From positions 121,068 through 185,067 of the forward strand of contig NZ_BONZ01000050.1 in the NCBI RefSeq assembly GCF_016862975.1: a stretch of 64,000 nucleotides of DNA, in the 5' to 3' direction. This DNA is from Rugosimonospora africana. GTDB taxonomy: Bacteria; Actinomycetota; Actinomycetes; Mycobacteriales; Micromonosporaceae. Of the stretch, positions 60,384-64,000 are shown in pieces. The notes beneath the pieces were generated by a model. It searched no databases and was not told where the DNA came from. It saw only the letters and a program-made list of their open reading frames with translations. Positions within the stretch are counted from its first letter, which is position 1. The number at the start of each line of letters is the position of its first letter. The translations under genes and the position numbers were made by a program.

Positions 60384-61381
60384 GACACCTTCGCGGTCTT
60401 CAGACTCGCCTTGAAGGCGGAGAGGTCGCCCGAGTTGTCGTCGTAGCGCCAGTCGCCGTCACGGGTCACCTCGTTCCAGACGAACCCGGCGATCTGCGGG
60501 TTTCGGAGCAGCCAGGAGCCGAACCCGCTGATCCATGACCTCTTGTCGGTGCCCTTCTGCACACCGACCTCGGTGAGCACGATCGGCTTCTTGGTCAGGG
60601 CGTGGATCAGCGTGAGCGTTGCCTTGTAGGTGGTGTCCGGGTTTGCCTCCCGCACGCCGTAGCCGGTCAAGCCGACGACGTCCACATAGGAGTCCCCCGG
60701 CCAGAACGGCTTCAGGGTCCTGCTACTGGCCCCGCGAATGATGTTCGGCGACCAGACCCACAGCGCATTCGTCGCGCCCGCCTTGCGGAAAAGGTCGACG
60801 ACATGCTTCCACGCCGCCACGTACTGACCGGACTGGTTTCCGTTGGCGACCCCCCACGGGTACCAGTTCCCGTTCATCTCGTGAGCGAAGCGGATCAGCA
60901 GGGGCTGCTGGTACTCGACCACGCTGCGGGCCACCGCCTCGTACTGCTTGTCCCAGTCGCCGTCGATCGTCGCCTCGAGCGACCAGTCGGGCTGCTTCTT
61001 CCCGCCCGTGCTCACCCACGGTTCGAGCGAAAGCATCGGCGTGCCGGCCACACCGCGGAGCGTCGCAACGGACACACCGTCCATGACGGAGCCGAAGACC
61101 TCCTGCAGTGCGGGTCGGCAACCGACCTTCGCGGCGACAGTGGCCAAGCCGGCCGCCGATCGGTCGGGCGTGTACACCCCGAAGACCGGCCCATCGCCGG
61201 GTAGGACGTCGTCCACCTTCGCAACGACCGGGCCGGCGGGCGACGGACTGGAGGTGGGTGGGTTCGCCGCCCGGAAGGACCACTCCTGCTGGCGGCCACC
61301 GTTGCAGGCTGCCGCTGACAGGCACAGTGCGGCGGTGACCACGATGGCGATGAGGCGGAACTGAGCCGGTGCCCTCCTCAC
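60377..61381 (-). CDS. GH26-like glycoside hydrolase lipoprotein
   Basis: A 334-residue protein starting at a GTG that overlaps the GT2 stop (GTGA, 61378-61381). The N-terminus is a lipoprotein-like signal (LIAIVVTAALCLSAAAC, Cys26). The catalytic domain resembles family GH26 (beta-mannanase and related): acid/base Glu168 in RFAHEMNGNWYPWG and nucleophile Glu271 in VLTEVG. It should sit outside the membrane and trim or release the polymer made by the GT2 synthase. The sugar chain (mannan, glucan or mixed) cannot be told from sequence. Confidence 0.85.
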   Translation of the reverse strand: MRRAPAQFRLIAIVVTAALCLSAAACNGGRQQEWSFRAANPPTSSPSPAGPVVAKVDDVLPGDGPVFGVYTPDRSAAGLATVAAKVGCRPALQEVFGSVMDGVSVATLRGVAGTPMLSLEPWVSTGGKKQPDWSLEATIDGDWDKQYEAVARSVVEYQQPLLIRFAHEMNGNWYPWGVANGNQSGQYVAAWKHVVDLFRKAGATNALWVWSPNIIRGASSRTLKPFWPGDSYVDVVGLTGYGVREANPDTTYKATLTLIHALTKKPIVLTEVGVQKGTDKRSWISGFGSWLLRNPQIAGFVWNEVTRDGDWRYDDNSGDLSAFKASLKTAKVSC

Positions 61382-63267
61382 GGCGTCCTGCCCAGTACCC
61401 GATCGGAGGGCGGCGAGTCGTGATCCTGTGGCGGGTACGAGTGACGCCCGACTCGCTGTTGCGGGGGGTACCAGGACTGCGCGTCTGCGGGGCGCGGCGC
61501 GGCCGGCACCCGTTGGTCGGGCATCGGTGTCCGTTGCGCTGCGCGCGGAGTTGAGACGGGGGCTCGAACGCTCGCCTGGCGCGGGTGGAACTGGGCCGGG
61601 GCCGGGACGCGGCTCGGTGCGCCCGGTGTCGGCGCCGGTGACGGCGGGGTTGCCTCGCGGATGCCGTACGACGGGCGCAACAACGGGAACACCATGTAGA
61701 GCTGAACGCCGGCGAGTAGCGCGGTCGCCCAGAGCGGACCGAAGCCGTATTCGCGAAAGCGCAGAGCCAGCCCGCCCCAGAGCAGGGCCTGAACGACGAC
61801 GATCCAGACTCGAAGGAGCCTGGAGACACGCTCCGGGGCTCCCTTCTTCTTCGTCTTGGCGACTTTGTTCACGGCACCGGTCGGCACCCACTCTTGGACC
61901 TTGTCGCGCAGCGCGTCGGTAATCGCGATGACGTGGCATGCCGAATTGATGAGGCAGAGCCGGAAGATGCCGGGTCGCCATCCCCTGGCCATCATCGGAA
62001 AGACGAGCAGCGTGGAAAGGAGAGCGGGAATCATCGGCAGGTAATTGTGCGGAAGAACGTTCTCCGGGAAGAACCAGAGCATGGTGAGTGTGGGAAATGG
62101 CGCGGTGATGAGCAGACCCGCCGAAGCCATGTAATAGAGGAAGGCCGCCCAGAACGCGGTGCGCTGTTGCCAATTGAACTGGGCGTCCCGAAAATGCCGC
62201 TCGGTCATCAGCAGCATCGAGGATCGGCACCATCGCTGCTGCTGGTTCGTTATCGCCTGCCAGGTGTCAGGCGCGACTCCCTTCGCGAGAGCCAGCGGGA
62301 GGTAGCGAGTCTCCCAGCCGCCGGTCCACAGCTTCACGCCGGAATTCACGTCCTCGCCCAGCGGCACCCGGGCGAAGCCACCGACCGACTCCACGGCCGC
62401 ACGCCGATAGACCACGTTGGTACCCGCGCAGATGGCCGCCCGCCAGACGTCGCGAGCGGGCTGGATCCAGCGGAAGAAGATTTCTTGAAGACTGCCGGCG
62501 CCTCGTTGGACGTAGTTCATCCACGGTTCGATGTCGAAATACTGCGCGGTCTGGACAATGCCGATCTTCGGATCGTCCTGCATGTAGGGCACTGTCTCGT
62601 ACAGGAAATCGGATCGGGGCGCGAAGTCGGCGTCGAATACCACCCCGAACTTTCCCATGGAGAGGTCGAACGCGTTGATCATGTTGCCGGCCTTCTTGAG
62701 CCAGCCGCGCTCGCCCTCCTGAGGGGGCCGACCCGGGACTGGTTCTCGTCGGCGCACGTAGACGAAGCCGTACTCCAGGGCCATCCGCTCCACCTCTGGA
62801 CGCCGGTCGCCGTCGTCGAGCAAGTACCGCATCACCGGTGCGTGCCAACGGATGGCCGCGACCGCGTGACAGGTGTTGCGCAGTACCGGCAGGGGCTCGC
62901 CGCAAATCGGTACCCAGATATCCACCGTGTCCGTGGGGTCCGGCCGATACCCGTTAATGACCGCTTCGTGCTGAGGCAGAGTCAGTCTCGGCTTGTGGCT
63001 ACGCAACCAGAAGTTGACGAGAACCGGGAGTAGCATGATCGGCAAGAAGAGCAGCGCCGGCGTGGTCCACGGGGTCTTGAGCGCCACCATGACATAGCCA
63101 TAAAGGATGCCGAGTGCGCTGATGAATATCCAGGCGAAAATCCACGGTTTAGGCTTTTGAAAATAGCTGTACTTCTCTTCGTCACTCGGCGGTTGTGGCA
63201 GGTAGCCGTCGTCCCCTTCGGCGACCGGTTCCTCACGGCGCAACGATTGCCGCTTCTTGCCGCGCAT
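61378..63267 (-). CDS. Cellulose-synthase-like GT2 glycosyltransferase
   Basis: About 629 residues from the ATG at 63267, which has GGGAG upstream; a GTG at 63276 is an alternative. Two N-terminal helices precede a processive GT2 domain with LLDDGD (~150), VVFDADFAP (~215), LGEDVNSG (~305) and QQQRWCRSS (~345), the conserved D, DxD, ED and QxxRW elements. At least four more helices follow and the last ~90 residues are a Pro/Arg-rich cytosolic tail. It should polymerise a beta-glycan from a nucleotide sugar and push it through the membrane. No PilZ domain is visible. It leads the operon with the GH26-like and GT39-like genes. Confidence 0.92.
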   Translation of the reverse strand: MRGKKRQSLRREEPVAEGDDGYLPQPPSDEEKYSYFQKPKPWIFAWIFISALGILYGYVMVALKTPWTTPALLFLPIMLLPVLVNFWLRSHKPRLTLPQHEAVINGYRPDPTDTVDIWVPICGEPLPVLRNTCHAVAAIRWHAPVMRYLLDDGDRRPEVERMALEYGFVYVRRREPVPGRPPQEGERGWLKKAGNMINAFDLSMGKFGVVFDADFAPRSDFLYETVPYMQDDPKIGIVQTAQYFDIEPWMNYVQRGAGSLQEIFFRWIQPARDVWRAAICAGTNVVYRRAAVESVGGFARVPLGEDVNSGVKLWTGGWETRYLPLALAKGVAPDTWQAITNQQQRWCRSSMLLMTERHFRDAQFNWQQRTAFWAAFLYYMASAGLLITAPFPTLTMLWFFPENVLPHNYLPMIPALLSTLLVFPMMARGWRPGIFRLCLINSACHVIAITDALRDKVQEWVPTGAVNKVAKTKKKGAPERVSRLLRVWIVVVQALLWGGLALRFREYGFGPLWATALLAGVQLYMVFPLLRPSYGIREATPPSPAPTPGAPSRVPAPAQFHPRQASVRAPVSTPRAAQRTPMPDQRVPAAPRPADAQSWYPPQQRVGRHSYPPQDHDSPPSDRVLGRTP

Positions 63268-63769
63268 GAGGTCCACTCCCAGTGTCCGAATGGCGTGCGC
63301 GCCGTCTGCTCAAGGCAGCCCGACGCTAGAGCGCGCCTCGGTTACCCGGAAATTTGTTAAACGATCACACGCCCCAGCGGGGATCTTGACACCGTGTAGG
63401 AAGCCCCGTCAACACCGGTTCTTTCTGGCGGCTCGGTGATCCTCCACACACCCTCGATACGGCGCTCCCCTTAGTGGCCGATACATGCGCGAGGCGATTC
63501 AGCCGGTGTGATAAGCGGACGAAGCATCGGCAATTAGCTGTATGGGCCGGCAAAACGGCTTAATGGTCGGGCAGCCGAGCCCGAATTGCTCGGTTAATGT
63601 CTGCGGAGTGCCGAACTGGTAACGAGTCGCCGGGCATGGGAGGAATACCGGACACGCATCCGCCGGCGCCTCTCGCCGCGCCGACCGGGCGCGCGGCCAG
63701 GTACCGCGCGAGGGTCGGCCACGTCCCGCGCGTCGTCCGGGCCGGGGGTCAGACCGGGATGCCGAGCCG
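63268..63769. other. Long leader of the glycan operon, no gene seen
   Basis: About 500 bp upstream of the GT2 gene, somewhat less GC-rich, with small hairpins such as CCGAGC-N7-GCTCGG (63575-63593) and GCCG-N6-CGGC (63546-63559). I checked it for known riboswitch cores and found none. It could be a long 5' untranslated leader. Confidence 0.45.
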
Positions 63770-63889
63770 TTAGGCGAACGCCGACATCTCGTCGCGTTGC
63801 TCGTCGGGCTCGGTGGCGGCGGCCGCTACAACGACTCGGGTCACACCCTGCGCGGCGAGGGCCTCGACGTGCTCCCGCGTCAGGTCCAT
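63770..63889 (-). pseudogene. C-terminal fragment of LLM-type oxidoreductase
   Basis: A 39-codon frame (LTREHVEALAAQGVTRVVVA, ending DEMSAFA) resembles the last strand and helix of an F420-dependent luciferase-like oxidoreductase. The ~250-residue catalytic part is missing upstream on this strand. It may be a relic or a very small gene with AAAGG 12 nt upstream. Confidence 0.45.
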
Positions 63890-63905
63890 CGACCGTTACC
63901 TTTCA

Positions 63906-63923
63906 GTGCACTCTAGTGAGCAC
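63906..63923. promoter_or_regulatory. Short palindrome near the right end
   Basis: CACT-CT-AGTG (63909-63918) sits inside a GTGC/GCAC pair (63906-63923), as in many TetR-type sites. It lies just upstream of the oxidoreductase relic. Only symmetry supports it. Confidence 0.25.
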
Positions 63924-64000
63924 ACGATCGATAGTCCTACCTTGCGGTGGGACGGTCCCGGTCTGACCGGCGGATGCCGTGCCGGGTTGACGCTTCACGG

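Noticed and set aside
63361..63600. Possible cyclic-dinucleotide riboswitch ahead of the glycan operon
   Set aside because: I read the minus strand for the conserved cores of c-di-GMP and c-di-AMP riboswitches and found none; only small hairpins remain.

Overview
This is a very GC-rich window with densely packed genes. Start codons include GTG and TTG, and many neighbouring genes overlap by 4 nt (ATGA or GTGA). The gene content is that of a filamentous or developmentally complex actinobacterium: a SigE-type ECF sigma factor with a membrane partner, a large LuxR (LAL) ATPase regulator, WYL, FadR, MarR and ArsR regulators, Tat-exported phosphatases, an LPxTG-anchored RCC1 protein and several multi-kilobase secreted proteases. 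A Micromonosporaceae-like genome fits best, but this is inference from gene content; no rRNA or tRNA was seen.

Layout. 1-11.7 kb holds the end of an unidentified gene translationally coupled to a ~3,774-residue protein with two arrays of LysM-like repeats. 11.8-15 kb holds a small lipocalin-like enzyme or binder divergent from a WYL regulator across a perfect palindrome, then an ECF sigma factor overlapping a membrane anti-sigma-like gene. 15.4-18.1 kb, on the minus strand, holds a caspase-like protease with a C-terminal membrane segment, preceded by an overlapping EACC1-type small protein; this is a conflict-system architecture (effector plus constant component). 18.2-36.4 kb is a secreted-protease island: an S8 subtilase, a LAL regulator, a sedolisin (S53)-like protease, a secreted protein with the subtilase flanking domains but no protease domain, a membrane-embedded site-2 protease with CBS domains, and a second S53-like protease fused to Kelch repeats. 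36.5-50.4 kb is mixed: small secreted proteins, a 14-repeat RCC1 wall protein, a PhoD-like phosphatase, a HEAT-repeat protein, an ArsR/SRPBCC/flavin-oxidoreductase/hydrolase operon, a 5'-nucleotidase, the scar of a deleted sigma-factor/MFS gene pair, a MarR-cupin-DoxX locus and a lipoprotein.

50.4-58.1 kb is a sugar-acid or glycoside utilisation locus. A FadR-type regulator, a solute-binding lipoprotein and a mannonate-dehydratase-like (ManD/RspA) enzyme lie on the minus strand; a cellulase-like hydrolase, two ABC permeases and an RspB-like zinc dehydrogenase lie on the plus strand. Two matching GGT-N3-ACC palindromes sit at the two outer promoters and probably bind the local regulator. No ABC ATPase is present, so a shared MsiK-type ATPase elsewhere is expected. 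58.7-63.3 kb is a three-gene overlapping minus-strand operon (cellulose-synthase-like GT2, GH26-like lipoprotein, GT39-like membrane glycosyltransferase) that probably makes and trims an extracellular polysaccharide. The right end holds a long leader with no recognised element and a remnant of an F420-dependent oxidoreductase.

The strongest candidates for unusual biology are the giant LysM protein, the caspase/EACC1 pair, the protease-less relative of the S8 subtilase, and the GT2-GH26-GT39 operon. Six perfect or near-perfect GC-rich hairpins without clear T-tracts mark gene ends.
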